60,856 bases of DNA, from the NCBI GenBank assembly GCA_014825775.1, contig MVAQ01000121.1, forward strand, positions 1 to 60,856, given 5' to 3'. The notes below the pieces were generated by a model. It was not told the DNA's origin and searched no databases. It was given only the letters and a program-made list of their open reading frames with translations. Shown one piece after another: positions 48,001 through 57,929 of this stretch (its first letter is position 1; the number at the start of each line of letters is the position of its first letter). This DNA comes from Krasilnikovozyma curviuscula. Lineage: Eukaryota; Basidiomycota; Tremellomycetes; Cystofilobasidiales; Mrakiaceae. Position numbers and translations under genes: made by a program.

Positions 48001-48198
48001 CATCGCATCTGACATGTCAAGGAAATGAATGGCGTCAGGGGCGAGCTGAGAAAATGGGAATGAGAAGCAGAACAAGAATGCCCGTACCTTGAGTTTTCGA
48101 CATGCTGTGCAGGCAATACTAATCGGCTTTTCATGTGAAGTAGACGCTGACGAAGTATGGTCCGATGAAGAAGCCATCGGAGGACTCAACTCATTCAT
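45042..48198 (-). CDS. Zn2Cys6 fungal transcription factor
   Basis: Nuclear regulator with an N-terminal binuclear zinc cluster. The ATG at 48198 begins MNELSPPMASSSDHTSSAST. The finger is assembled across an intron: CTACRKLK|MRCSRLPDATACARCLKSGK-QC, spacing C-x2-C-x6-C-x8-C-x2-C-x6-C. Then come RGRFNGIKGFVMTELERNGV and a linker. The middle homology region reads FDPVDLGLVDMEDLDVLFDV, YFQRLHPFNGVL, DSSLHTPDFVRPRSAFLLTS, LSQRLFHHNEKLSRFVHSNG and KSIEIIQAYYITLSS, which matches the fungal-specific TF domain layout. The C-terminal exon (FHLEKAGTSPSHRFGIASLL ... SLFDILQRLWDQTQADTGAI) ends at 45042. Many introns. It lies beside the FAD oxidoreductase and TIM-barrel enzyme and is the obvious candidate pathway regulator (inference). 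Confidence 0.87.
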
Positions 48199-48381
48199 AG
48201 CGTTGAACTAGTGAGAGTCGGGGTGGGAGTGAACCAGTCGAAGTGGCGGTAGTACCGCAGACCTGCTGTTGATAGTACTAAGTGGAATTTAATTTTATTA
48301 TGTGTAGACCCTTCCAGTCCTATCAAAAGCGATGGTTACTCGAGAAGTGGTGTGAATGAGTCAAGATTTGCGCGCCAGCAA

Positions 48382-48579
48382 ATGCCCTTACTCTTAAACT
48401 TCATGAAGATATTCCGAGACGAGTTACTTCCACCTGAATACACCAGCTGGAAGATATATAATGTCGAGTTTGGCAAAAGTAGCGTTGATTTCGGATTTCT
48501 ACCCTTGGAAGAGGCAGAGCGCTTGCATGAGGGCTCGTTTTCTACTTTGTGGGGCCATTGGTGCGCCTTCTATATTTGA
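48382..48579 (+). CDS. Small unknown open frame, possibly a gene remnant
   Basis: Starts at ATG 48382 (MPLLLNFMKIFRDELLPPEY) and continues TSWKIYNVEFGKSSVDFGFL and PLEEAERLHEGSFSTLWGHW to TGA 48577-48579. The frame stays open about 10 codons further upstream. The composition is protein-like and unlike the neighbouring non-coding frames, but no family is recognised. It lies between the transcription factor and the FAD oxidoreductase and may be a leftover of a further cluster gene. Confidence 0.25.
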   Translation: MPLLLNFMKIFRDELLPPEYTSWKIYNVEFGKSSVDFGFLPLEEAERLHEGSFSTLWGHWCAFYI

Positions 48580-48796
48580 ACCCCCCCTCCCCTTCTCCTA
48601 AGGAAGATTTAATACTCACCATATCTACCTGACAAGGCTTTCTGTAATAAACATGCTGCCCGGTGGGGAGAACAAGATTATGAAGGGAATTCCTATACAC
48701 TTTCTTTATCGTTGTTTTGAAAGCGCTGCACAAAATCGATGAGTATGCGTAATAACTGTACGCGACGTTCCGTTTACAGTAAAAAAAACCCCTTTG

Positions 48797-50840
48797 TTAC
48801 AATCTGTTACGGAACTTGATGGTTAAGTCATCCATGGAAGTTCCCGTCGCTTTTGGAAGAGATGGGACTTGTAATCCAAGTGTTCTAGCAACGCTCTGGC
48901 TGGCCCATACTCCACTCACAAAGGCTAGAGCGAGACCACCAGCATACCCAAGGTTACTAGTTTGGGGCAAGAGAAGAAAATATGACGCGAACTGTTAGAA
49001 AGAACGATAGAAAAGTCGAGCAACAGTCATTTACCTGAAACCTCCAGCATCGACTCCGCAACATAGTAAGCCTGGAATAGGAGCGCCATCAAAAGCAGAT
49101 AAAACTCTAGCATGAGAATCGATCTTGATGCCCCCATAAGTGAACGTGATGCTTTCGTTACCCCGGCGCACAAAAACAAGTCAGCGCTGAACTCTTGGCC
49201 AGAGCTAATTGGAGACAGTTTTCGCTCACGACGGTTGCACTTCCATCACATGAAACGGTCCATCGCCTTCCTTCAGAGTTTCAGGGGAAGGAGAATTTCC
49301 CTTCGGAGACAACGAACCAGGATCATAGTCCATCACTGTCTTCAGGGCAACTCCTCCGTCCGCACCCCATTTATTTAAGACTTCTGGAAGTTCATTCAAA
49401 GATTTTACTGTGGCAACCCTGCATCCATATTCCTTTGCTTTTGCAAGTCGGTCTACATTGCCAGCGTTGGGGAAAGGAGCACCCATGCAAAACTTTTGTC
49501 TGACACCCTCGCTAATAGTTACGAAACAAAGAACTTCAGCAGTATTCTCGTCAAAAGTCAAATAGAACATGACTCACTTGAAGATGATGAAACCTCTTCG
49601 ACCTTCTTCTTTCGCCAAATACTGGTTCACCACTTCATCTCCCAATGTCTCATCAACAAAACGCTTACCGCTTTCGTTGACCAGCAGGCAGTGTTTGGAT
49701 TCTATTCGATAAAGACGAAGACATCGTATTAGTATTTGATTTGGTGAATCAACTTTGCTGTTCGTTTGTTCACCAGCAGTAGAAACTCACGATACTGAGC
49801 CAAAGGCAAAAAATCTGCTGGGTTTGTTTTGCTAGCGCTGAGAGGCGAGGCTAGCAAGTGGCCGTAGAACGTATTTAGACCTCTACTTGCACCGGCTCCA
49901 ACGGTTTCTGCAAGAGTCAAACCATCACCAGTGGAGCCTTTGTTGGATCTGACGAAGATATTGTCCGCTCCTTGACCCAAATGAGTAGATGTCAATCGAG
50001 AGTTGCCTTGGAAGCCACCGGTAGCCAAGACAACAATTCTAGAACGAACTTCAGTGAACACTGGATCCTGACCGTCGTTGTTTGTTTTGATGATGGCTCC
50101 AACAACTTTGGAACCTGGAATGTTGGGATGCTCCTGCAAGAGCTTGACCACTGAAGTATTGAGCTTGATGGAAGAGCTAGTTCCGCTGTTGATGAGAACA
50201 CTTTGATGAATCTCATGGAGCTTTTGGATCGATATTGGATATCCAATACCTGAAGGTAAGGGGCAAGGTATATATTAGCCAGGAAGACTTGCGATAACTT
50301 CAAGAATTTGGGGAAGATCTGAAACACATACCGATCGTCATGATGGGCTCAAATTTTGGAGCAATACTAACTCCTGAGTTGATCATCCATTGAACAGCGG
50401 GTAGATAATCCTCCATCCAACTCTTCTGCAAAGTTGGATCGCCGTACGGTACCCATTTTCTCAAGTTGGCGATAGATTTCGGGCCCCAACTGGGAAATCA
50501 TGCAGTCAGCGCAGTTATACATTTATTGGAATCAGTGAACTTCTTGGGTCAACTTACAACATGCCGGCACTCAACAGTGAAGAGCCTCCAATTCGATCCT
50601 GCTTTTCAATGACCAGAACTTTGGCCCCTGCTTGAGCTGAAAATGCTGCACACGCCATTCCTGACATTCCACCACCACATACCTGAATACAATCAGAGTA
50701 GTAAAGTTGGAGGTTTGAGTCAAAATCGCTCAGCCTCGAACAGCGTTATTTGTCTGCCATCCTATCTTGACTTCACTTACCAAAACATCGACGTATTTCT
50801 TCTCCATAGGCATACTAGAAGAATTTGAGGAATCAAGCAT
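48797..50840 (-). CDS. FAD-dependent oxidoreductase (fumarate reductase / ketosteroid dehydrogenase-like flavoprotein)
   Basis: Flavoenzyme of the FAD_binding_2 superfamily. The ATG at 50840 starts MLDSSNSSSMPMEKKYVDVL. After the first intron comes the dinucleotide-binding motif VCGGGMSGMACAAFSAQAGA followed by KVLVIEKQDRIGGSSLLSAG. Later signatures: VPYGDPTLQKSWMEDYLPAV, IVVLATGGFQGNSRL (second FAD contact), STGDGLTLAETVGAGASRGL, LLVNESGKRFVDETLGDEVV, SITFTYGGIKIDSHARVL and the closing IPGLLCCGVDAGGFSNLGYA with GGLALAFVSG. It ends KFRNRL, TAA at 48797-48799. Related enzymes use fumarate, tricarballylate or 3-ketosteroids; substrate cannot be told. It shares a promoter of about 200 bp with the TIM-barrel enzyme, so co-regulation is likely. 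Confidence 0.87.
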
Positions 50841-51038
50841 TAATCTGGTTTTTCTTTGTTCGTATAATGTATGAAGTCGTCTCTTGCTTGATAAATGGAT
50901 GTCAGTGTGAGAACCGCTCAAAAAAGAAGAATTAGCCTTCCGGCGCGACAGCCGCCAAATAGACTCCGGCGCCGGTTGCTTATTCCAACATGCAATTCAT
51001 TTCTTAGGTCTTCTTTTTGACCATCACTTGCTTATCTC
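50841..51038. promoter_or_regulatory. Bidirectional promoter with a CCGGCGCCGG palindrome
   Basis: The 198 bp between the FAD-oxidoreductase ATG (minus) and the TIM-barrel enzyme ATG (plus). It holds a perfect 10-bp palindrome CCGGCGCCGG at 50966-50975 and a further CCGGCG at 50940-50945. Zn2Cys6 proteins bind paired CGG triplets, and such a factor is encoded next door; the link is inference. Confidence 0.5.
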
Positions 51039-52414
51039 ATGCCTTCTGTTAATATTGCTATATGCTCCTGCTCCGTTGGCCGAGCTTTTTCTAGGCATTC
51101 TCTTCCGCTCAAGCTTTCCTGGATAGCTCAAGTTGGCTTTGCTGGAGTCGAACTCTTTCTGGAAGACCTCGAGTGGTTCGCCCATGATGAAAGCTCGAGG
51201 AAAGGAGAACTTTTCCAGTCCAGCTTTACTCCTACCCCAATAAATGTGCCTAGTAGACCTGAGGTAAGTTGTTAGTACGTGTAATGCTCTAAATGTTGTA
51301 CTGAATCATATTTCCTTCAGATTATCGCTGCTGCAAAGAAAGTGCGTTCGATTTGCGACGAGCTTGGCCTTAAGGTGATCACTGTTCAGCCACTCCAGTT
51401 CTGTATGTTATCCAAATACCGTCTTTGATTGGAGAAGGCACTTGTGTTGACATATCAGTATACTTAGTCGAAGGGAATGTGGATCCGCAGAAACAAGCTG
51501 CCAAATTTAGTGAAGCTGGGTTTTACTTGCAGATCGCTGAAATTGTAGGAGCTCCAATTCTTCAGGTCACCTCGCACTATTCTACAGAGGGTACAAGTGG
51601 AAAATTGGAGGATATTACTAGAGACATGAAAACTCTGGCCGTTATGGCACAAAAATATAATGTCAAAGTTGCTTACGAAGGAATTAGTTGGGCAGCGTAC
51701 GTAAATACTTGGCAAAAAGCCTATGAGGTTGTTCTGGCTGTAAACGAGGAAAATATTGGTAGTGAGTCCGCCCTTGTCACAGTCTCCATATTACATATCT
51801 GATTTGTCTCACCAATAGTATTGATCGACACATACCATGTGAGATTCCTTTCCCACAGTTGATGTGAAATTCAGTAGCTGAAAGCATACCGGTGTCTTTA
51901 CTGTGGTCTATTCAGGTCCTCGCAGCGGAGTGGTCAGACCCAACGGCGGAAGGTGGTCTACGGTCGGAAGCAGCGCTAAATCTTCAGTGTTCTCTGGAAG
52001 ATCTCTCCAAAACTGTTCCCATAGAGAAGATCATTTATGTGCAGCTTTCAGATATTCTTCCTCCAAAACCACCACTTACACCATCCCATCGCTTCTACGA
52101 CAACGCACTGTGTGGACCTTTACATATGTGGAGCAGGAATGGTCGCGTCTTGTGAGTACCTTTCCTCAGCTCATTTTTTTCCTCCCAAATGTAACCTGAT
52201 TCCACTTTGGCCCTCTTTCGTACGAAGTCCTGGTGAAGGATATGCTCCAGTAGAGTTGGTCACTCAAACGGTTCTGGGCAAGATGAAGTTTGAAGGTTGG
52301 GTGTCAATCGAAACCTTTTCTGAAGAGATAAAGCTACACGGGAATGACATTCCTAAAGAACAGTGTGAGCGTGCCATGGAAAGCTGGAAACTCTTAAAGA
52401 AGGATTTAAAATGA
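51039..52414 (+). CDS. Xylose-isomerase-like TIM-barrel enzyme, 3-dehydroshikimate dehydratase-like
   Basis: Metal-dependent TIM-barrel protein closest in character to fungal 3-dehydroshikimate dehydratases (QutC/qa-4 type), which turn 3-dehydroshikimate into protocatechuate in quinate use. The ATG at 51039 starts MPSVNIAICSCSVGRAFSRH. Then come WIAQVGFAGVELFLEDLEWF, ICDELGLKVITVQPLQF, VKVAYEGISWAAYVNTWQKA (Glu ligand), IGILIDTYHVLAAEW (Asp/His), KIIYVQLSDI (Gln), SPGEGYAPVELVTQTVLGKM and FEGWVSIETFSEEI (last Glu). The four metal-ligand positions are therefore visible. Six or so exons end at 52414. Other members of the sugar-phosphate isomerase/epimerase superfamily remain possible. Confidence 0.83.
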
Positions 52415-52914
52415 TGGCTCAATAATGTCGGTAATGATCTGTCCAAAGCTAAAATTGATATGCACAAGTGTGATTTAATCTTGGGATAGTCTTTTGTGAA
52501 GAAATATATAGAAAAAGAAAAATCCTTCCCAAAATCTGACTGTGACAGGTCCCGAAGTAGTGTGCAGTTACATTTGCGGTTTTGTAAATGACAGTGGTGA
52601 GAGCATGACCCCTGGTGGCGTGCCCGAGGACCAAGTTCAACTCCGGTCCACCGCGCTTCAACAAAAACGTATCCACTGTATTCATCTGAAGCTCGGGGTC
52701 ATATGAACAGGCTTGTGAAAAACACGTACCTTTTCTCTTTTGTTATAAATATACCGGGTAGCAGAGAGGATCGACCCGCCGAATATACTCGACTTTGAGT
52801 CAGACGTATGAAGAGGGATGAAACCCGCAAGTTTCCTCCCAACTTCAACTTTTATCTAATCCTATTATCCGCCTTTAACCTTTACGAGGATAGAGAGTTG
52901 AATTTGATGAAAAG
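52415..52914. other. Intergenic region before the transporter relic
   Basis: About 500 bp. A TATA-like TATAAATATA near 52745 lies upstream of the decayed transporter copy and may be its old promoter. Otherwise nothing is recognised. Confidence 0.4.
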
Positions 52915-53320
52915 AGCTAGGAGAGTAGTCGACATCAAAGACTCCAGCAAGTGAAAGGACGAAATCGAGGCACCTTCTGAGATTGAGATATACAATTGGA
53001 GGGTCTACTTCTGTTCTAGCGTCGCTGCATCTACATAAATGACGAAAGTTTTACGGCTTTCATTAGCATATCCCTCACGTTATGATCTTTCGAGAGAGGA
53101 TTTGGTCTGGCATCGCCGGCCTTTTTCAACTTCCTCTTTGAAAACATTGTTTCGGTGTTCCAAGTAGGTTACTTCTTCGGCGTGTCTGGAGGACCAACGC
53201 GAAATTTCTATAGAAGGAAGTAAGGAATCAGTGAGTCCGCTGTTTATGATCACCAATTAATGATTACTTACCTGCACCTCATTTCTCTAGTGCTCTCCGC
53301 CGACGTATTCAATACCAGCA
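52915..53320 (+). pseudogene. Decayed 5' fragment of the MFS quinate-type transporter
   Basis: Clear but broken relative of the first exon and first intron of the transporter at 3.0-5.5 kb. Matching stretches in order: AAAGACTCCA near the start; CACCTTCTGA; ATTGGAGGGTCTACTTCTGT (52995 onward, encoding YNWRVYFC); TTCAACTTCCTCT with AAACATTGTTTCG (FNFL..NIVS); GGTTACTTCTTCGGCG; and GGAATCAGTGAGTCCGCTGT. The intron-end match TTACTTACCTGCACCT is followed by AGTGCTCTCCGCCG. Stop codons and small deletions interrupt the frame (for example a TAA after SVAAST). Similarity fades after the first bases of exon 2. Because the intron is kept, the copy came from DNA, not RNA. It points in the same direction as the adjacent TIM-barrel gene. 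Confidence 0.85.
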
Positions 53321-53873
53321 TAATCTCAAAGAGAAAAGTGATGACCTAATAGGATGTTCTCTTCCTAGAGGAAGCTACTATTCACGAAGTGAAAAGAAGC
53401 AGAAATGGATTCAGCAGATCGTATGAAAAGAAACCCACTCAATAATAATGTTGTTTATCTGGAGTACTAGTAAATGGAAGCTTCTCCATCTCTTTTCTGA
53501 GACAAGTATAAAGAACAGGGGTGGGTGGGGGATTCAACCTCACATAGGTGGAAGACACAGCGCTGTCAAGTGCGGTGGTGAGACGTTCCATCCAGACAGC
53601 AGAAGTTGGTGAATACTTTGGAAGAAGTCTGCAATGACACGGGATCAGTTTTTGAAGCGTAAAGTTCTAATTCGAAAGTTGGATGCAAATAAGGTTGGCA
53701 GCCACCAAATTTTCCACATAAAATCTAGCCAAGCACCCCATTTTACTTCGCCATCCCTTCCCATTTTCAACATCCCACCCTCTAACTTTTCTTGCTCCAC
53801 CTAAATTTTCCTAACAGACACCAATCTAAATAAAGAACTGGGCTCACAGCTACTGCTATCTACACCTACTGTC
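53321..53873. other. Intergenic region upstream of DUF2235 gene
   Basis: About 550 bp; the 120 bp before the ATG are pyrimidine-rich and look like a promoter/5' UTR. No trace of the remaining transporter exons could be seen by eye. Confidence 0.4.
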
Positions 53874-56140
53874 ATGGGTTCACCCCTCCCCAAAGTTGTT
53901 ACTGATACAAATACATCACCTATTGATAATCACAGCTTTTTTACCCGAGAGAAGGTTTTTCCTCCTAAAAATATTGTTGTCTGTTTAGATGGCACATCCA
54001 ATGCATTCGGTCCCACAAACTCAAATGTGCGTAATATACTTATCCGTGAACCGAAGAAGATGAAACTTAAATTTGCAGCGCAGATTGTCAAGCTTTTCTC
54101 CATTATAGAATCCTCCGAAAGGCAGCTACCATTCTATGATTCAGGTAAACATAATTTTCCACAAAGGCAGATTATCCTGCCTACCTGATTAAATTCTTTT
54201 TTGGGGGCGGTTCAAGGCATCGGTTCCTATTTAGAGGCAGCAGACAGAGCTCATTTACCAGCTGTTCGACAAGCTCAGACTACACTGGACTTTGCAGTTG
54301 CTTGGTAAAGTCAGATCTGCTTTATTAGCGGTGAGATGTGCTTACCTCTTTTTTCTGTAGGTCCTTTAAAGATCATGTAAAAGCGGCATATAAGGTCAAA
54401 CATCTTTTAAGATCACGCCTGTTGTTCTGCTTCTAACTTTTCTTCTTTTACTAAAGTACTTAATGAACTACTACAAGTAAGAAACTACATCAAATGCACA
54501 ACAAAGCGACGCCAACTTCTTTCCTATCTGCTTAATCTCTTTTTCTTTTTTTTTTCAGAAACGGGGATCATGTTTTCATTTTTGGATTTTCTCGAGGAGC
54601 ATACGCTGCACGGGCTCTTGCTGGAATGCTGCAAGCTGTTGGTTTACTTCCTGCTGGAAATGAAACCCAGGTTGATTTGTAAACACTAAGTACTTTAGTG
54701 CTGGTTTTGCAACATTCTAACTCGAACCCTTTTGCCCTTTATCTCCTCTAATTATACTGTTCAGAGCTTACGATATCTATGATGATCCTGGGGGAGTAAG
54801 GAAGAAGAATAAAATGGGTGAAAGTCGGACTGAAATTGGCCAGTTCTACGCTAGTATCTTCGGTCGATCTGCCAACGTTCAGGTTAAGTTCTTGGGCGTT
54901 TGGTGAGTCATATAATACCAATGGATGTATACGTGAACTGAGTGTACGTTGACTGAGTATAGGTGTTTAACTAACCTTTCTAACCGATAGGGACACAGTA
55001 GCGAGTCTCGGAGTGAGAGAGCCCGCAGATCTTCCTTTTGCAGCAGGGAATAGCCAAGTTAAATACTTCCGTCAAGCCCTAGCGTTGGATGAAAGGAGAT
55101 GCAAGTTTTTGCCGGAGTACAGGTAGGATTTAAAATTGTTTCATTTTACCTATAACAGTGGTAACTTATTTTCTAACGTTTCCTTGCGGAGACATGGCGT
55201 AGCAGATGACATCGTGTTGGAAGGAGTGGCGCGAAGCAAAGTGAGCGCGCCTTTCTTTATATTTTATGCAGTAGGAAAATATACTGATTAATTTTTTTCC
55301 AATTGTCTTATAAGGAATGCTGGTTCATGGGAGCTCACTCAGATGTGTACGAGTCTCTTCTTGGTGACGAAACTATACTAACCTTCACTAAACTTCAATA
55401 TTTTTAAAAGTGGAGGTGGTCGTACCTACAACGGTGCTCCGTCTCTTAGCAACATACCTTTCAGATGGATGATCAGAGAGGCTCACTCCGTTGGATTGTT
55501 GATTGATCCAATTTCTTTAGCCGGGAATCCTGCTTACTGGAAACTTGCCTCCGTCAACAATCTTTTACCGCCTCGCTTCCAAAACGGTCCTACTTATGAG
55601 GAGGTACTTGACGTCAATGGACCCCGATGGCTTCCTGGCGATTTGGAATATCTTGGCGATGACAAGGTCAAAATCATCATCGAAACTGCTGCAAAAGCGG
55701 ATTCCGAAATGGAAAACCTCGAGAATCTTGGTCTCCATGACGACGCTACCCAGGATACCTATGAAAGCTTGAGAGGGTCTTGGTGGATTCTGGAGTACAT
55801 CCCATTGAAAAAGTTGGAATACGACAGTGAAGGTCTGAACCCTAGCGCTGTGAAAGTGTATGTCTAGTCAACCAAATGGTTCTTTCGTCGCAGTTCGTTT
55901 ACAGATGATCTTTTTTATTTTTTGTTATTTGCCAGTGTCAATAAAGGTAGCTCTCGACACATGCTATCAAATCAAACTATTCACGCCTCCGTCTTGAAGA
56001 GACTCCGGTATGATTTACTCAGCGTGTCTTCGAACCCTTACACACCGAAAGCTCAATTGCCTCAGTCTCTAAAAGTGGAGTGGCCAGGGAATTGGGATGA
56101 CCTTAGGACCGGTAATTGGAAAAATATTACCGAATATTGA
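53874..56140 (+). CDS. DUF2235 alpha/beta-hydrolase-like protein
   Basis: Fungal member of the DUF2235 family, which includes bacterial type VI phospholipase effectors (Tle1) and many fungal proteins of unknown role. The ATG at 53874 begins MGSPLPKVVTDTNTSPIDNH. Then come KNIVVCLDGTSNAFGPTNSN, VKLFSIIESSERQLPFYDSG, AQTTLDFAVAW, and the nucleophile elbow VFIFGFSRGAYAARALAGML (GFSRG serine). Further on: AYDIYDDPGG, VQVKFLGVWDTVASLGV (catalytic Asp region), WFMGAHSDVGGG (His region) and IPFRWMIREAHSVGLLIDP. More than ten short exons; stop TGA at 56138-56140. The three catalytic regions are present. No signal peptide is seen. A copy of the window-end repeat lies 30 bp behind the stop. Confidence 0.85.
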
Positions 56141-56170
56141 GTTCGTTTGGGTCATCTTCAAGTTTCATAT

Positions 56171-56252
56171 GTATATAGTGCCCTGTGACAACGCAAAGCC
56201 GCCCTCGTGTAGTGTAAGCAAAGCTAAGTTAGGTTTTGAAGAGTATATGTAG
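56171..56252 (+). repeat. Single diverged copy of the terminal repeat
   Basis: Resembles the tandem array at 60.5-60.9 kb: GTATATAGTGCCCTGTGACA, a GCCGCCCTC block, TAAGCAAAGCTAAG, then TTAGGTTTTGAAGAGTATAT. It spans the end of one unit and the start of the next. It lies 30 bp downstream of the DUF2235 stop codon. Confidence 0.65.
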
Positions 56253-56835
56253 TGTTACGATAAGCGAATGAGATGATCTTAAAGTGCATTTGATGACTGT
56301 CAAGCAAGTAAAGAAACAAGAATGAGAAATACCTAGATTCATACTTCAATTTGACTGTGACCAGGCCGAGAGAGCAGTGACCATTGACAGGGACTTTTCC
56401 GAAATCCCACTTCAAGCGCTTCCCAAAGCAGACTGGCTTGATAAGTGAGAGGGCGAAACTTTACAGCAAGAAGAAAACAGAATTGAGAAATAATAGTAAG
56501 ATAAGAGATGAGCACTGCATGAGCCAAGATGTGACATGAAGCATGCATCCGTAGAGTCTTCCTTACATGGTAGCTGGCGATCATTTCAGCAGGCTGAAAT
56601 ATAGATTTTCTTTCCCAGCGACTCTGATGCGAGAGATGAGATCAGGAGTTACTAAACCGTACAGGTGTACACGAATGCTTATCAGTGCAAACTGTTGTTC
56701 TATGCCTTGTATATGAAGTGTTTATAATGTAATGGAAATAATTTTTTACAACCCGGACCATAGATCGTTGCCAAATTGAAAGTTGAGATCATAAATGTTC
56801 GTTGAATGTAGTTAAAAATGTAGTTAAAAATGCAC
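56253..56835. other. Convergent intergenic region
   Basis: About 580 AT-rich bp between the DUF2235 gene (plus) and the HNH gene (minus). A short tandem duplication of TGTAGTTAAAAA is at about 56806-56830. No gene is called. Confidence 0.45.
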
Positions 56836-57929
56836 TCAGATGTTCTCAGCTACAGCGAAGCCTCTGATTCGCGTCATTAAACACTGCTGGTAATGCCAAT
56901 TCACCAAAATGGGATCTGGTTTTGTGTTGACGTAATCTCTGAATCTGTGTGGTTCTAGTATTTTACCATGCCACTGCATCCCATGAGCTCCAGCTGGAAG
57001 GAAATAGTGGACGATGTAGTTTCCATCCTGCAAGTGCTCATCAAGTCAGTCAGGTGAACTTGGAATGGAGCGCGACAAAAAAAATCACCTTGTAGTACAG
57101 CGACCACTCATAGCGATCAAATGCATGATGAAGATCCGACTTTAACAAAAGGCCCATCGAAACTTCGTACTGAGTGATATTTGGACCCAGCAGAGATTGA
57201 TATATCTGCGGGTCCAAAGAAGGGAGAGCATAAGTCGGAATGGAACAAATAAAGCAAAGAAGCACAAGACGATGTTTTGAAACTATTCTTCGAATAAGAT
57301 AAGACTTACATCTAACCTGCTGAGAGGAACAATATGAGCTGCTACGCAGCCTGCGTCGTATCGAATGTCGGTGAGCAAGCACTCTGCATCTCGATAGACG
57401 AGACTCATTTTCAACCGGTCCTGGACGCAGAAAGGACAGTTTATCAATATCATTAAACTGACGAGAAGGGCGTGCACCGCTTGCGACGTACTTGGTTGAC
57501 CGATGAGCGACTCGAAGCACTGACAGTGGATGACTCTTGGTCGGCATTTGGGGGTCGAAATCGCCGGTTAGATGCTGGTCCAACAGTGCATGTTACACTA
57601 ACTAAAGCTGAAGGACATGGATTGGTGAGCGTGCCAGCTTCATATTAGTTCGAATCATTTGTGCACTCACACCGAGGCACAAACGTATATACACCAGCCA
57701 CAGGGACAGAACCACCTTCCAAGGATTGATTGTCAGATCCCAGTATATCCCCTTCTTCATTGACCAGCTCAGACACAACGTAACGGATGAAAGACCAGGT
57801 GTTATCTTGGCAAAGTGCTAAGAACCTGATGGGTATGGAAGCCACGAGGAGAGTCCCTTCATTAGCTACAATGAGGACTTTTTCTCCAGTCCAACGGCGA
57901 TCCGATGCAACGTAAGTGGTCCTTGACAT
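56836..57929 (-). CDS. HNH_2-type nuclease-domain protein
   Basis: Basidiomycete protein with a C-terminal HNH endonuclease domain (HNH_2 type). The chosen start is ATG 57929 (MSRTTYVASDRRWTGEKVLI). Then come VANEGTLLVASIPIRFLALC, QDNTWSFIRYVVSELVNEEG and VPVAGVYTFVPR. Splicing joins SLVSVTCTVGPASNRRFRPP, a serine-rich linker, DRLKMSLVYRDAECLLTDIR, YDAGCVAAHIVPLSRLD, IYQSLLGPNITQYEVSMGLL and LKSDLHHAFDRYEWSLYYK (the AAHIVP...LLLxSDLHxxFD core), then DGNYIVHYFLPAG and WHGKILEPHRFRD. Stop at 56836. Frames were checked across all joins from 57660 to 56836. The open frame extends upstream without an ATG, so an extra 5' exon is possible. Role unknown. Confidence 0.75.

Noticed and set aside
56806..56830. 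Duplication of TGTAGTTAAAAA
   Set aside because: Likely replication slippage in AT-rich intergenic DNA.
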